This document shows positions 1 through 8,313 of a stretch of DNA of 47,827 nt, piece after piece. Positions within the stretch are counted from its first letter, which is position 1; each line of letters starts with the position of its first letter. The position numbers and the translations under genes are program-made. The stretch comes from Bacillota bacterium (GTDB taxonomy: Bacteria; Bacillota; Clostridia; Christensenellales; Aristaeellaceae): contig JAEZHK010000016.1 in the NCBI GenBank assembly GCA_023416655.1, positions 1 through 47,827 on the forward strand. The letters are read 5' to 3'. Under the pieces are notes generated by a model. It was not told the origin of the DNA. It made no database searches and saw only the letters and a program-made list of their open reading frames with translations.

Positions 1-614
1 CAGGGCTTTCCGATCTGCCGATACCGCTCGCCCACCATCAGCGCCAGTTGGCGGATGCCGCCGCCGGAGCAGAAGCTTTCAAAGGAGCCGAGCTTTCCGT
101 ACCCGCTGGGGCCGAAGGGGGCGAGCCGCCAGTGGCCCACCTCGCCCGCGTTGCCGCTTGCGCCCCGGTAGAGCCTGCCGTCCAAAATCAGCCCCGCGCC
201 AAAACCCGTGCCGAAGGTCAGAAACACCATGCTGCCCGCGCCGCGGCCCGCGCCCCAGCGCCACTCGGCCAGCGCGCAGGCGTTGGCGTCGTTTTCAAGC
301 CGCGCCGGCGCGCCCAGCGCTTTTTCGGCCCAGTCGGTCAGCGAAACGCCCGACCAGCCCGGCAGGTTCGGCGGCCCCAGCAGCATCCCCCGGCTCGCGT
401 CCATCGGGTTGCCCGCGCTGAGGCCGACGCCAAGAATCTTCTCGCCCGCGGCCTGATCGAGCGCCATCCGGCACATCCGGGTCATGGCCTCCTCCTGGGA
501 CGCGGGCGTCGGCATTTCGCCCCGGGAGAGGATTTCGATCCCGCCATCTAGCTCGCGCCCGGTGGACACGGCGCACTTGGTGCCGCCGATGTCAAACCCC
601 ACGTAAACGCTCAT
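1..614 (-). CDS. ROK-family sugar kinase (partial, 3' end outside window)
   Basis: Probable cytoplasmic ATP-dependent sugar kinase of the ROK family. The N-terminus reads MSVYVGFDIGGTKCAV, with the DxGGTK phosphate-binding motif. Later come a LENDANACALAEW motif typical of the ROK active site and FLTFGTGFGAGLI, the second phosphate-binding loop. A GEVGHWRL stretch follows, but where most ROK proteins have a CxCGxxGCxE zinc cluster this one reads FGPSGYGKLGSFESFCSGG, so the zinc ligands appear to be missing. The start ATG overlaps the stop of the upstream SIS gene by 4 bases (ATGA), implying translational coupling and a two-gene operon. The reading frame runs off the left edge after about 204 residues; the family usually has about 300. 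The substrate cannot be assigned. Confidence 0.85.
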   Translation of the reverse strand, partial: MSVYVGFDIGGTKCAVSTGRELDGGIEILSRGEMPTPASQEEAMTRMCRMALDQAAGEKILGVGLSAGNPMDASRGMLLGPPNLPGWSGVSLTDWAEKALGAPARLENDANACALAEWRWGAGRGAGSMVFLTFGTGFGAGLILDGRLYRGASGNAGEVGHWRLAPFGPSGYGKLGSFESFCSGGGIRQLALMVGERYRQIGKP

Positions 615-1261
615 GCGTCCTCTCCCTCTCCAAACATCTCCGCCTCCAGCATCGCGCACAGCGCGTGGTAGAGCGGCAGGTGCAACTCCTGCGCGCGATA
701 GGTTTCGCGCTCCGGCACGTCGAGGAGAATGTCCACATGCCGTTTCAGCGCCCCGCCACCCGCTCCGGTCAGGCCGATCACGAAAGCGCCCCGCGCCTTT
801 GCCGCGACGGCCGCGAAGATCACGTTTCCGGCGTTTCCCGAAGTGGACAGACCCAGAAGCACGTCGCCCGGCCGGGCGTAGGCGTAGGCCTGCTGCGCGA
901 AGGAAAGTTCCGGGTTCACGTCGTTTGCAAACGCGGTGGTGAGGCCGGGCAGGCCCGAGAGCACCAGCGTCGGAAGTCCGCGCTGGAGCTTATCCGCGAT
1001 CAGCGCGCCCACCGCGCCAAGGGCTTCAAGCGCCGCGCGCTCATCCCCGGTCAGGGGCCTTCGGAGCAGAAAGCCCTTCATCAGTTCGCCCGCGATGTGT
1101 TCGCAGTCGCAGGCGCTGCCGCCGTTGCCGCACAACAGCAGTTTGCCGCCGCCCCTGAAGCACGACGCAATTCGGCCAAACGCCTCCCATATGGCTTCCT
1201 TCACGGGAGCGAGGCGGGGTTCCCGCAGGATCAGTTGATCCAGATGTTCCGTGGCGTTCAT
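611..1261 (-). CDS. SIS-domain sugar-phosphate isomerase (GmhA/DiaA-like)
   Basis: A 216-aa single SIS-domain protein. The motif LLLCGNGGSACDCEHIAGEL matches the GmhA (sedoheptulose-7-phosphate isomerase)/DiaA signature, and LLGLSTSGNAGNV is the second SIS phosphate-binding loop. The likely role is binding or isomerising a phosphorylated sugar. The start was chosen at the ATG at 1261 because GGAGG lies just upstream and conservation begins there; the open frame extends 47 codons further without a ribosome site. It overlaps the ROK kinase by 4 bases, so a kinase and an isomerase for the same sugar phosphate is the natural inference. A heptose pathway is possible, but no other heptose gene is in view. 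Confidence 0.8.
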   Translation of the reverse strand: MNATEHLDQLILREPRLAPVKEAIWEAFGRIASCFRGGGKLLLCGNGGSACDCEHIAGELMKGFLLRRPLTGDERAALEALGAVGALIADKLQRGLPTLVLSGLPGLTTAFANDVNPELSFAQQAYAYARPGDVLLGLSTSGNAGNVIFAAVAAKARGAFVIGLTGAGGGALKRHVDILLDVPERETYRAQELHLPLYHALCAMLEAEMFGEGEDA

Positions 1262-1307
1262 GGTGCCTCCGTTTAATCGGTTCGACGGATGAACTATTTC
1301 TGCGCCC

Positions 1308-1336
1308 ATTATACCAGAGCCCACCCGCGTTTTCAA
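1308..1336 (-). promoter_or_regulatory. Sigma-A promoter for SIS-ROK operon
   Basis: Read on the minus strand: TTGAAA, 17-base spacer, TATAAT, about 45 bases before the SIS start codon. Confidence 0.65.
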
Positions 1337-1429
1337 GGGCCGACCGCAAGGCCGATAAGGCGCTGCCCCGGAGGGTTTGAACCGACCGGGGCAGGCGTCC
1401 ATGGGGAAGGGGAACCGGTGGGGTTTATA

Positions 1430-1493
1430 CCAATACGAAATTTTATTGCGTCCAAAGCGGCGAGAGATTTTCGATGCAGATTTTGGATTGGTA
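1430..1493. repeat. Family-B intergenic repeat, reverse copy
   Basis: The 1337-1493 gap has no gene. It holds a GC hairpin (1363-1390, GCCCCGG/CCGGGGC arms) and this AT-richer block. Its reverse complement contains CGAAAATCTCTCGCCGCTTT followed by GGACG and a terminal ATTTCG-ATTGG, the same order as at 5802-5850. It abuts the stop codon of the minus-strand gene at 1494. Confidence 0.6.
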
Positions 1494-2948
1494 TTACTCT
1501 ATGTTCCAGCCGTTGATCAGCTTCGCCACGCCCGGTGTGGCCATGATGACGCCCATCGCCTTGGTGCCGACGGCCTGCATCCCGAGGGAAATCCGCTGGG
1601 ACGTTTCCTTTTCGATATTGAACGGATTGGCCGCCTCCAGCCCCTCAAAGTCCGCGTCGGTCAGCGGGACGAGGGGGCTTGCCTCGATCAGCGCGTCGCA
1701 GCTGAGGCTCCCGTGCAGGCCCATGGTGCTGAAGCTGAGCCGGAACGCGCCCTCCTGCCGGTCGGGGGCGGCGGACTTGCCGTCGTAGGCGAAGTCGAAA
1801 TCGACGGGCGTGCCCATCATTTCCATGCTCATGGACATCTTCGCGTCGGAGACGCCCGCCCTGTCGGTGGATTTGCCGTAGGTGGCGTCAATGTCCATGT
1901 CGGTCTTGGTTTCCGCGTCCTTCACCTTTAGGGAAAGCGTGAGACTATCGGCGCTGCCGCCGTCCTCGGGGACCCTGTAGGCGGTGTTCATTTGATAATC
2001 CAGTGACGTGGACCCTCCTTCGGGCATCTTGATGCCGATGCTGACGAACTCGCCCGCGCCTTTGTCCATGGCGGCCAACTCCAGCGTAAGATTCGAAAAC
2101 TTGGGGTCGATGCCGTCATTTGGGTCGAGGTCGGTCACGGTGAGCACTGCGGTCCCCTTCGCGTACCGGGCGTCATCGTCGCCCAGAGATTCGGTGTCCG
2201 CCCAGAAAATGGCGTCCGCCCGGATGGCAAGCGCAGCCTTTTTCAGGATCGCGGCGGCGGAAGCGGCGATTTCCCCGGCGTCCTTAGGAGCATCCAGCCC
2301 GACAGACTCGGCGATGCCCTTGATCATCTGAAAAATCGACGGCTTGAGGAGGGGTTCATTCTCCGCCAGCGTCTGGAGGTACGCGCCCAGCGCCGCGCCG
2401 TCGAGCTTCGATTCAAAGCGGTTGAGCGTGACGGTCTCGCCGAAGAGCGTTACCGGTTCCGTCCCCGCGGCTTCGGCCGCGAGCGCCTTGCGCGCCGCCG
2501 TGACCATCTGCGTGGACTTCACTTCGGACGCCGCACTGAACTGCTCGGCGGACTTCTCGGCGAAGGCGACGAAGGAAGCCCTGTCCTTGAAGGCGTCCGC
2601 GTACTGGGCCTGCGATTCCATGGAGGGGTCCATCGCCGCGAAGGGCAGCGTGAAATAGAGGTCCGAGCCGCCGATTTTGACGCGGAGCGCCTCGTCCGCG
2701 GCGTCCATCGAGGCAGCAAGCGCGCTCTTGCCCCCGCCCAGAAGATCCATGTCCGCGCGGAAAAGGCCTTCGCCCTCCGAGAGGCCCGCGCCCAGCTTCA
2801 ATACGGCGTCCACGGGAACGGATTCGACCGCGCCGAACCCCACCTGAAAGTTGCTCAGCGTAATTTGCCCATAGGACCCCTCCGCGTGTGCCAGCGGCAG
2901 GGCGATCAGGAGCAGGGTCAGGATCAGCGGCAGGACGCGCTTCATCAT
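1494..2948 (-). CDS. Secreted protein of unknown function
   Basis: About 484 aa. The N-terminus has a clear signal peptide (MMKRVLPLILTLLLIALPLA then HAEG), so the product is exported; there is no lipobox cysteine. The mature part is rich in alternating beta-like segments, Asp, Gly and Ser, with repeated phrases such as LTLSLKVKDAETKTDMDIDA and MSMSMEMMGTPVDFDFAYDG. I recognise no family. Three consecutive ATG codons occur; the second (2948), six bases from GGAGG, is taken as start, and 2945 is equally possible. It has its own promoter upstream (TTTACA-17-TATACT). It appears monocistronic. An extracytoplasmic binding or cell-surface role is only a guess. Confidence 0.7.
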   Translation of the reverse strand: MMKRVLPLILTLLLIALPLAHAEGSYGQITLSNFQVGFGAVESVPVDAVLKLGAGLSEGEGLFRADMDLLGGGKSALAASMDAADEALRVKIGGSDLYFTLPFAAMDPSMESQAQYADAFKDRASFVAFAEKSAEQFSAASEVKSTQMVTAARKALAAEAAGTEPVTLFGETVTLNRFESKLDGAALGAYLQTLAENEPLLKPSIFQMIKGIAESVGLDAPKDAGEIAASAAAILKKAALAIRADAIFWADTESLGDDDARYAKGTAVLTVTDLDPNDGIDPKFSNLTLELAAMDKGAGEFVSIGIKMPEGGSTSLDYQMNTAYRVPEDGGSADSLTLSLKVKDAETKTDMDIDATYGKSTDRAGVSDAKMSMSMEMMGTPVDFDFAYDGKSAAPDRQEGAFRLSFSTMGLHGSLSCDALIEASPLVPLTDADFEGLEAANPFNIEKETSQRISLGMQAVGTKAMGVIMATPGVAKLINGWNIE

Positions 2949-2990
2949 CATTTTCCTCCCATACCGCGCGGCTTGGACCGCGCTATCAAC

Positions 2991-3019
2991 AGTATAAAGA
3001 ATTGTTGCGCGAATGTAAA
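2991..3019 (-). promoter_or_regulatory. Promoter for secreted protein gene
   Basis: Minus strand TTTACA, 17-base spacer, TATACT, about 45 bases before the start codon cluster. Confidence 0.65.
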
Positions 3020-3142
3020 TGGAAAACCGCCCAGCTTTTGACAAATGCGGTCATGTACATTGAGATTCTCCATGAACGCCCCTATTCTGAACCTGCCTTT
3101 CTTGTATGTCGTCCCCCTCTGTCTGCTTTGAAACCTGTTCGC

Positions 3143-3254
3143 CGTCGTACATTGACCCGAAAATGGACGCGCCAGCGGACATTTTCCTTCTGTGAGGGGT
3201 CAAGGGGGATCATCCCCCTTGCAGGGGTCTGGGGGTGGAACCCCCGGCGTTCCC
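3143..3254 (+). repeat. Composite intergenic repeat (modules C + A)
   Basis: Module C (3143-3187) reads ACATTGACCCGAAAATGGAC then GCGCCAGCGGACATTTTCC, an imperfect palindrome. Module A (3191-3254) follows: TGTGAGGGGTCAAGGGGGAT, then CATCCCCCTTGC (first hairpin, AAGGGGGAT/ATCCCCCTT), then a second GC hairpin and GGCGTTCCC. The same C-A order recurs at 25759 and 29175. Confidence 0.75.
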
Positions 3255-3280
3255 TGTCTGTATGTCCGCAGTAATGCAAC

Positions 3281-3308
3281 GGGGCTGTACTCACTTCGAG
3301 ACAGCCCC
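3281..3308 (-). terminator. Possible terminator of sigma-vWA operon
   Basis: Perfect 8-bp stem GGGGCTGT/ACAGCCCC with a 12-base loop, 23 bases beyond the vWA stop codon. There is no strong U-tract, so it may be only an RNA-stabilising hairpin. Confidence 0.45.
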
Positions 3309-3330
3309 GCACGTTCCAAGGGTCAACCTT

Positions 3331-5199
3331 TTACCCAATCCTGCCCCGCGCCAGCTGGCGGATGAGGTAGGCGAACTCGTCCTTGTAGGGGTCGGCGCTG
3401 AGGCCGGGGATTTTCTCCAGCAGCGCCGCGGCGGCCTGGTAGCTGGCGCTGCCGGAGTACTCCGAGCTTCGCAGCAGCATGCCCGTCTCCGCCACCGCGG
3501 CGGCAAAGGCCATGTTGTCCGACGGGGTTTCGCGTACGCTCTCCCCGCCGACCGGGTAGGTGTAGAGCTTGCTGACGTCGCCGTCCGGCTCCTTGGCTCG
3601 CACCGACACGCTTAGGTACTCGCTGCTGCCGGTCGTCTCGTTCGTCTGGTACTTGAGAGAACCGCCCTGGGCGCTGCCGTCCGCCTCGATGATCTCGTAG
3701 AGCACGGTCACGCGGTGGCCCGCGCCGATCTCGCCGCCGTCCTTGGTGTCGTCCGCGAAATCCCGGTCATTGAGCGCGCGGTTTTCGTAGCCGATCTGGC
3801 GGTACTCTTTAACCCGCGCTGGGTTGAACTCGATCTGGAACTTCGCGTCCTTGCACACGGTGAAGAAGCTTGCGCCCATCTCCTCCACCAGCACCTTCCG
3901 GGCCTCCAGCTCGCTGTCGATGTAGGCGTAGTTGCCGTCGCCGTGGTCGGCCAGCGCCTCGAGCTTGTTGTCCTTGTAGTTGCCTTCGCCAAAGCCCATC
4001 ACCGACAGGAACACGCCGCTCTTCTTCTCCTCCTCGATGAGCCTTGTCAGTTCGCCCTCGCTGGTGACGCCGACGTTCAGGTCGCCGTCGGTGGCCAGGA
4101 TCACTCGGTTCAGGCCGCCGTCGATGAACTGCTCCCTCGCGATCCTGTAGGCGGTCTTGATCCCCTCGCTGCCCGCCGTGGAGCCGCCCGCGAACAGGTT
4201 TTCAATGGCCTCGGTGATCTTTGCCCGGTCCGTAACCGTCGCGCCGGTCAGCATCACGCTGTCCGAACCCGCGTAGGTGACGATGGAGACCTTGTCGCCC
4301 GGCTTCAGCTGCTCGGTGAGGAGCAGGAACGCCTTCTGCGCAAGCCCCAGCTTGTCGGGTTCGTCCATGGAGCCGGACACGTCCAGCAGGAATACCAGGT
4401 TGCACGCGGGCCGGGCGTCGGACTCGATCTGCCGGGCCTGAAGGCCCACGAGCAGCAGCTTGGCGGCCGGGTTCCACGGGCAGGGCGCGATTTCGGTCGT
4501 GACGGAGAAGGGCTCGCCGTCCCTGGGCATGGGATAGGCGTAGTGGAAGTAGTTGATCATTTCCTCAATCCGGACGGCGTCGGCGGGCGGGAGCGTCCCA
4601 TTCAGCAGCATCCGCCGCACATTGGCGTAGGACGCGGTGTCCACATCCGCCGCGAAGGTGGAGAGCGGGCTGGTCAGTGTGGACTGGAAGCCGTTCTCCC
4701 GGATGAAGGCGTATTCGTCGGTGTTGAATTCCGGCATCCGCGGCGCGTACATGGCGGGCTGCGGGGCGGGAATGGCGTCGCCGACCATGGAATTCATCGA
4801 AACGCCCGTGTCCTTGGACAGCTCCGCCTCGGCGGTGGGATTGGTCATCATGAGATCATGGATTTCAGCCGCACCACAGGTCGGCGCACCATCGGCGGAT
4901 TCCTCCGGCGATCCGGTGGTGGCGTCCTTCCGCGACGGGGTTTCGGTTCCTGCGATTGGAAGCTGCGCGCGCATCGCCGTCCAGCGTTCCGGGAGCACGC
5001 CCGGCACAATCAGCGCCACCGCCAATGCCGCCGCCACCGCCGCCGCGGCGTAGCCCGCGACGCGAAGCGGCCTGCGCTTCCTGGGTTTTCTTGATCCTTC
5101 CATAGAAATCTCCTTTTCCAGCCGCGCGACGGTGCGCGCCTCAAAGTCTGCACCTGTGCGCACCTTGTCCATGGCATCCCTGTAGCGGTTGTCAGGCAT
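3331..5199 (-). CDS. Membrane-anchored vWA-domain protein (YfbK-like)
   Basis: A 622-aa protein encoded directly after, and overlapping by 8 bases, an ECF sigma factor. The first ~45 residues are cytoplasmic and basic near the membrane (KPRKRRPLR), then one transmembrane helix (about 48-68), then an extracytoplasmic part. At about residue 272 is a perfect MIDAS motif DVSGSMDEP with a later ATDGDLNVG, marking a von Willebrand factor A domain that binds a metal ion. The N- and C-terminal flanks resemble the YfbK family. In such sigma/vWA pairs the membrane protein may occupy the anti-sigma position. GGAGGG precedes the chosen ATG at 5199. The ligand is unknown. Confidence 0.8.
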   Translation of the reverse strand: MPDNRYRDAMDKVRTGADFEARTVARLEKEISMEGSRKPRKRRPLRVAGYAAAAVAAALAVALIVPGVLPERWTAMRAQLPIAGTETPSRKDATTGSPEESADGAPTCGAAEIHDLMMTNPTAEAELSKDTGVSMNSMVGDAIPAPQPAMYAPRMPEFNTDEYAFIRENGFQSTLTSPLSTFAADVDTASYANVRRMLLNGTLPPADAVRIEEMINYFHYAYPMPRDGEPFSVTTEIAPCPWNPAAKLLLVGLQARQIESDARPACNLVFLLDVSGSMDEPDKLGLAQKAFLLLTEQLKPGDKVSIVTYAGSDSVMLTGATVTDRAKITEAIENLFAGGSTAGSEGIKTAYRIAREQFIDGGLNRVILATDGDLNVGVTSEGELTRLIEEEKKSGVFLSVMGFGEGNYKDNKLEALADHGDGNYAYIDSELEARKVLVEEMGASFFTVCKDAKFQIEFNPARVKEYRQIGYENRALNDRDFADDTKDGGEIGAGHRVTVLYEIIEADGSAQGGSLKYQTNETTGSSEYLSVSVRAKEPDGDVSKLYTYPVGGESVRETPSDNMAFAAAVAETGMLLRSSEYSGSASYQAAAALLEKIPGLSADPYKDEFAYLIRQLARGRIG

Positions 5200-5671
5200 T
5201 TTCAATCCCTCCGATCCTGAGAAGTTCCCGTCCTCTGGCCAGCCGGGTCCCGACGGTGGCGGGCTTTTCGCCCAGAATCCCGGCGATTTCCTTGATGGCG
5301 TAACCCTCGTAGTAGTGCAGGTGGATGGGCAGGCGGTACTTCTCTTCAAGCGCCAGCACCGACCGAAGAAGATCGCTCTCCTCCTCCACCAAATAGGAAA
5401 GGTCGTCCGGCAGCGGGCGGCGCAGACGCCACCAGCCGCTCTTCAGTTCGTTCTTGCAGCGGTTGACCGTGACACGGATGAGCCACGCCTTCTCATGCTC
5501 CCCGTCCTGAAATTCCGGCGCGGCTTTCAGGTACTGGAGGAAAACATCCTGCGCTAAGTCCTCGGCGTCCGCGGTATTGCGCAAGTAGGTAAACGCCAGT
5601 CTGTGCAGGCTCTTCGAATACTTGTCCATCAGATACCGGATTCTCTCCTTCCGGCTCATCTGTCGTTCCAT
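5192..5671 (-). CDS. ECF-type RNA polymerase sigma factor
   Basis: A 159-aa sigma-70 family protein of extracytoplasmic-function size. Region 2 is visible at the N-terminus (HRLAFTYLRNTADAEDLAQD, core-binding and -10 recognition). Region 4 is near the C-terminus (HYYEGYAIKEIAGILGEKPA followed by TVGTRLARGRELL, a helix-turn-helix for the -35 element). Its stop codon lies inside the start of the vWA gene, giving tight coupling. A GGGGGG tract precedes the ATG at 5671. It probably directs its own operon, but I cannot name the promoter motif. Confidence 0.9.
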   Translation of the reverse strand: MERQMSRKERIRYLMDKYSKSLHRLAFTYLRNTADAEDLAQDVFLQYLKAAPEFQDGEHEKAWLIRVTVNRCKNELKSGWWRLRRPLPDDLSYLVEEESDLLRSVLALEEKYRLPIHLHYYEGYAIKEIAGILGEKPATVGTRLARGRELLRIGGIENA

Positions 5672-5741
5672 CCCGCTTCATCCCCCCTTTATGCCAATCC
5701 GCAACATTCTTTCGTCGTCGCGGCGGATCTTTTCGCCCCTT

Positions 5742-5852
5742 GCGTTGTCGCTCTCCGCTTGACGTAGCGCTGCTACGCCTGCGCTGCGGCTCCTAGCCAG
5801 GAACGAAAATCTCTCGCCGCTTTGGACGAAACAATATTTCGAATTGGCATTA
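5742..5852 (+). repeat. Family-B intergenic repeat with covarying hairpin
   Basis: Contains GTCGCTCTCCGCTTGA, then hairpin CGTAGC-GCT-GCTACG, then CCTGCGCTGCGGCTCCTAGC and a tail shared with 1430-1493. The copy at 37306 has AATAGC-GCT-GCTATT in the hairpin, so both arms change together. The rest of 5672-6001 holds no gene; a small ACCAAAT/ATTTGGT hairpin is at about 5910. Confidence 0.7.
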
Positions 5853-5939
5853 CACCCCATACACAACCAGCGACCCCGGAATTTTTCACTAATTTGCCCG
5901 TTAGACCAAATTTTTCTCAATTTGGTTACGGCAGGATTG

Positions 5940-5969
5940 AAAACGCCCCCGGATTTCCGGGAGCGTTTT
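5940..5969 (-). terminator. Intrinsic terminator of mutS2-like gene
   Basis: On the minus strand, ACGCTCCCGG-AAAT-CCGGGGGCGT followed by TTTTC, about 33 bases after the stop codon. Confidence 0.75.
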
Positions 5970-6001
5970 AGGCGGTGTCGATTTTTCATGGTATCTGGTG
6001 T

Positions 6002-8038
6002 TCAGCGCTCGCCGGGGCGGGCCTCGACGCTGACGCCGGTGTGGCCTTTTCGCATCTGATTGCGCTTTTTGCGGTTCTCCCAGGTGTCCAGCACGATGTC
6101 GAGGTCGTAGTCCTCGCCGGGGTAGAGCGCGTCCTTGGCGAGGAAGGGTTCCACGCGCTTTGCGGCGATGGACACGTTCTTGTCGCGGACGCGCAAGAGC
6201 ATTTCGCCCCGCGCGTTGGGCGGCAGCACCACGGTAGCGAAGCAGTTCATGAACGGCACGCGCACCCGGTCGCCGGGCGCGAAAACCGGCCCGGCGGGGT
6301 TTGTGGCTTCGGGCGCACCCCGGTCCGCAAGCCTCAGCGCATCCGTTTTGGGATCGAACGGCGCCGACGCGTCGGGCCTGCCGAGAGGCGGGAGGGGGTC
6401 ATCATGTTCTATGCCCGGCACCCCGTAGGGCTTGCGGTCGGAAGCTTTGCAGGGTTCCGGCACTTCATCCGGTTCGGTGGTTGCGTTTGTCTCAGGCGCA
6501 GGCTGCGCCCCGCCGGACGGGTACGCGGCGGCGAGCGCCGCGGTCAGCAGCTTTTCCGGCATGCCCAGGCCTTTCGCGATGTCCAGCGCGCAGCTTTCGC
6601 CCGCCTCGCCCAGTTCCAGATGGTAGGTGGGCGAGAGCGTCGCCCGGTCGAAGGTCATCCTTGCGTTCAAGAAACCGGGGGTTTCCGACGCGAAGCGCTT
6701 GAGTTCGGCGTAGTGGGAGGTGGCCATGATGAGGCACTTCATCCTGCCCAGTTCCTGAAGGATCGCCACCGCGAGGCCCATGCCCTCCTGCGGGTCGGTG
6801 CCGCTGCCCACCTCGTCGAGCAGCACCAGCGCGCGCGGCCCGGCGGCGGCCAGAATGCGCACCACCCGCCGCATGTGGGAAGAGAAGGTCGAAAGGTTCT
6901 GGCTGACGCTTTGGCCGTCACCGATGTCGCAGTAGATGCCGGTCAGCAGCGGGATGACGGCGCGCTCCGCCGGAACCTGCAGCCCGGACAGCGCCATCGC
7001 CGCGGTCAGCCCGGCCGTCTTGATGGAAACGGTCTTGCCGCCGGTGTTCGGCCCGGTGATCACCAACGCGCGCACGCGGCCGCCGAGGGTCAGGCTCATG
7101 GGCACCGCGCCCGAACCGAGCAGCGGATGCCGGGCGTTTTCGAGTTTCAGTTCAAAGCCCCGCGCGATCATCAGTTCCCCGCATTGCATGCGGCTACCCA
7201 GTTGCCCGCAGGCGAACACGTAGTCCAGCTTATCCATGCTCTCGCGGTTGATGAGGAGCGCTTCCCGCGCGGCGGCGGCGATGCTACTCAGTTCCGACAG
7301 GATGCGGATCTCCTCATTGGCTTCGTCGATTATGAGCGCCTCCATCTCGTCCCGGAGCGATGCGGCGGCTTCCGGCTCGATGAACACGGTCTGGCCGCTG
7401 CCGGAGATGTCGAGGGTGTGGCCCCGGACGAGCTTTGAGCACTCGCGCTTGACCGGCAGCACGAACCTTCGTCCTCGCACGCTGTGGAAGCTCTCCTGGA
7501 ACCATTCCGGGTGGGCGCGCATCATGGAGGCCAGCCGGTCCTTGATTTTCGCGGCCAGCCGCTCGATGCCGGATCGGATCTGGAAAAGCTCGGGGCTGGC
7601 GCGGTCGTCCAGCCGCTCGCCGCGGAAGCAGCGCTCGATCTCCTTTCGGATTTCGTCCAGCGGATCGACGCTCATGCCGAGGGACGGCGCGTCGGTATCG
7701 ATGGTCAGCGCGCGCTTCAGGTAGTTTTTGAGGAGCCTGCAGTGGTTCAGAAAGTCGCCGATGGCGATCAGTTCCGCAGCGGTCAGAATCTCGCCCAGCC
7801 GCAGCTTGTCGTTTAACGCGTCGAGACCCGTCAGCGAGTGGACGGGCGGCTCGCCCATCGCCTCAAAGACCTTGCGGGCCGAGGCGGTCAGCGCCTGCGC
7901 GCGGAGCACGGCCTCGACGTCCTCCGTGGGTATCAGGTTCTCCGCCCGCTGCCGGGCGGCCTTTGTGCGGGTGAGGTCGGCCAGCATGGCCGTGACCTTC
8001 GGGTATTCGATGAGTTCCAGATATTCCCGTTCAAACAT
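6002..8038 (-). CDS. MutS2-like DNA-binding ATPase lacking the Smr domain
   Basis: About 678 aa. The N-terminal half carries a MutS-type helical lever/clamp region (residues ~20-310). The ATPase domain shows Walker A GPNTGGKT at about 329, Walker B LLDEVGSGTDP at about 405 and MATSHYAELKRFA, all classic for MutS/MutS2. The C-terminal ~190 residues contain a Pro/Glu-rich linker, then a small basic domain (GDRVRVPFMNCFATVVLPPN) resembling the KOW-like part of MutS2. The terminal Smr nuclease domain of canonical MutS2 (about 780 aa) is absent; the protein ends in a basic tail. Start at ATG 8038 is preferred, but the in-frame ATG at 8056 is possible. Likely role: binding of branched DNA or collided ribosomes as inferred for the family, without Smr cleavage. 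Confidence 0.85.
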   Translation of the reverse strand: MFEREYLELIEYPKVTAMLADLTRTKAARQRAENLIPTEDVEAVLRAQALTASARKVFEAMGEPPVHSLTGLDALNDKLRLGEILTAAELIAIGDFLNHCRLLKNYLKRALTIDTDAPSLGMSVDPLDEIRKEIERCFRGERLDDRASPELFQIRSGIERLAAKIKDRLASMMRAHPEWFQESFHSVRGRRFVLPVKRECSKLVRGHTLDISGSGQTVFIEPEAAASLRDEMEALIIDEANEEIRILSELSSIAAAAREALLINRESMDKLDYVFACGQLGSRMQCGELMIARGFELKLENARHPLLGSGAVPMSLTLGGRVRALVITGPNTGGKTVSIKTAGLTAAMALSGLQVPAERAVIPLLTGIYCDIGDGQSVSQNLSTFSSHMRRVVRILAAAGPRALVLLDEVGSGTDPQEGMGLAVAILQELGRMKCLIMATSHYAELKRFASETPGFLNARMTFDRATLSPTYHLELGEAGESCALDIAKGLGMPEKLLTAALAAAYPSGGAQPAPETNATTEPDEVPEPCKASDRKPYGVPGIEHDDPLPPLGRPDASAPFDPKTDALRLADRGAPEATNPAGPVFAPGDRVRVPFMNCFATVVLPPNARGEMLLRVRDKNVSIAAKRVEPFLAKDALYPGEDYDLDIVLDTWENRKKRNQMRKGHTGVSVEARPGER

Positions 8039-8147
8039 TTTTACGCACATCCTCATCCAAGGTCGAATGGGACCCGCGCCAACGGGCGGCTGGTTGCCTT
8101 ACCAATCCCGCGCGAACGCATTCGGGATAGGCGGGAAACCAGCACAA

Positions 8148-8307
8148 AAAGGGCTGCGACGCGCGCAGCCCTAAACACCCCTAGTTCGGGCGTCAAGTGC
8201 GGCGGCCGCCGGCGCGGGTACGAAAACTACGCCCGTGACCATCACAGGCCTGTCGTACCTATGCACCTAGCAGCTAACCGACATCCACAGCCCTCCTGAT
8301 TGAACTA
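8148..8307 (-). ncRNA. Structured small RNA or leader upstream of mutS2-like gene
   Basis: An approximately 160-nt transcript unit defined by a near-consensus promoter (8314-8342) and a perfect intrinsic terminator (GGGCTGCG-CGCGT-CGCAGCCC then TTTTTG, 8146-8171). A closing stem pairs CTTAGTTC (8302-8309) with GAACTAGG (8180-8187). Enclosed helices include AGGGCTGT/ACAGGCCT, GTGA-TGG-TCAC, and a GGG(C)GTA/TACCC hairpin. The region has no open reading frame. It could be a free sRNA (6S-like size) or an attenuating leader, since the mutS2-like start is 108 bases further. It matches none of the riboswitch consensus sequences I know. Confidence 0.6.
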
Positions 8308-8313
8308 AGCCCT

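Noticed and set aside
3715..5094. 459-residue open frame on the plus strand
   Set aside because: Shadow of the vWA gene; composition is Val/Gly/Arg-rich antisense product with no motif, and the minus frame carries the MIDAS domain.
5975..7438. 487-residue plus-strand open frame
   Set aside because: Antisense to the MutS2-like gene; GC-rich third positions create long open shadow frames.
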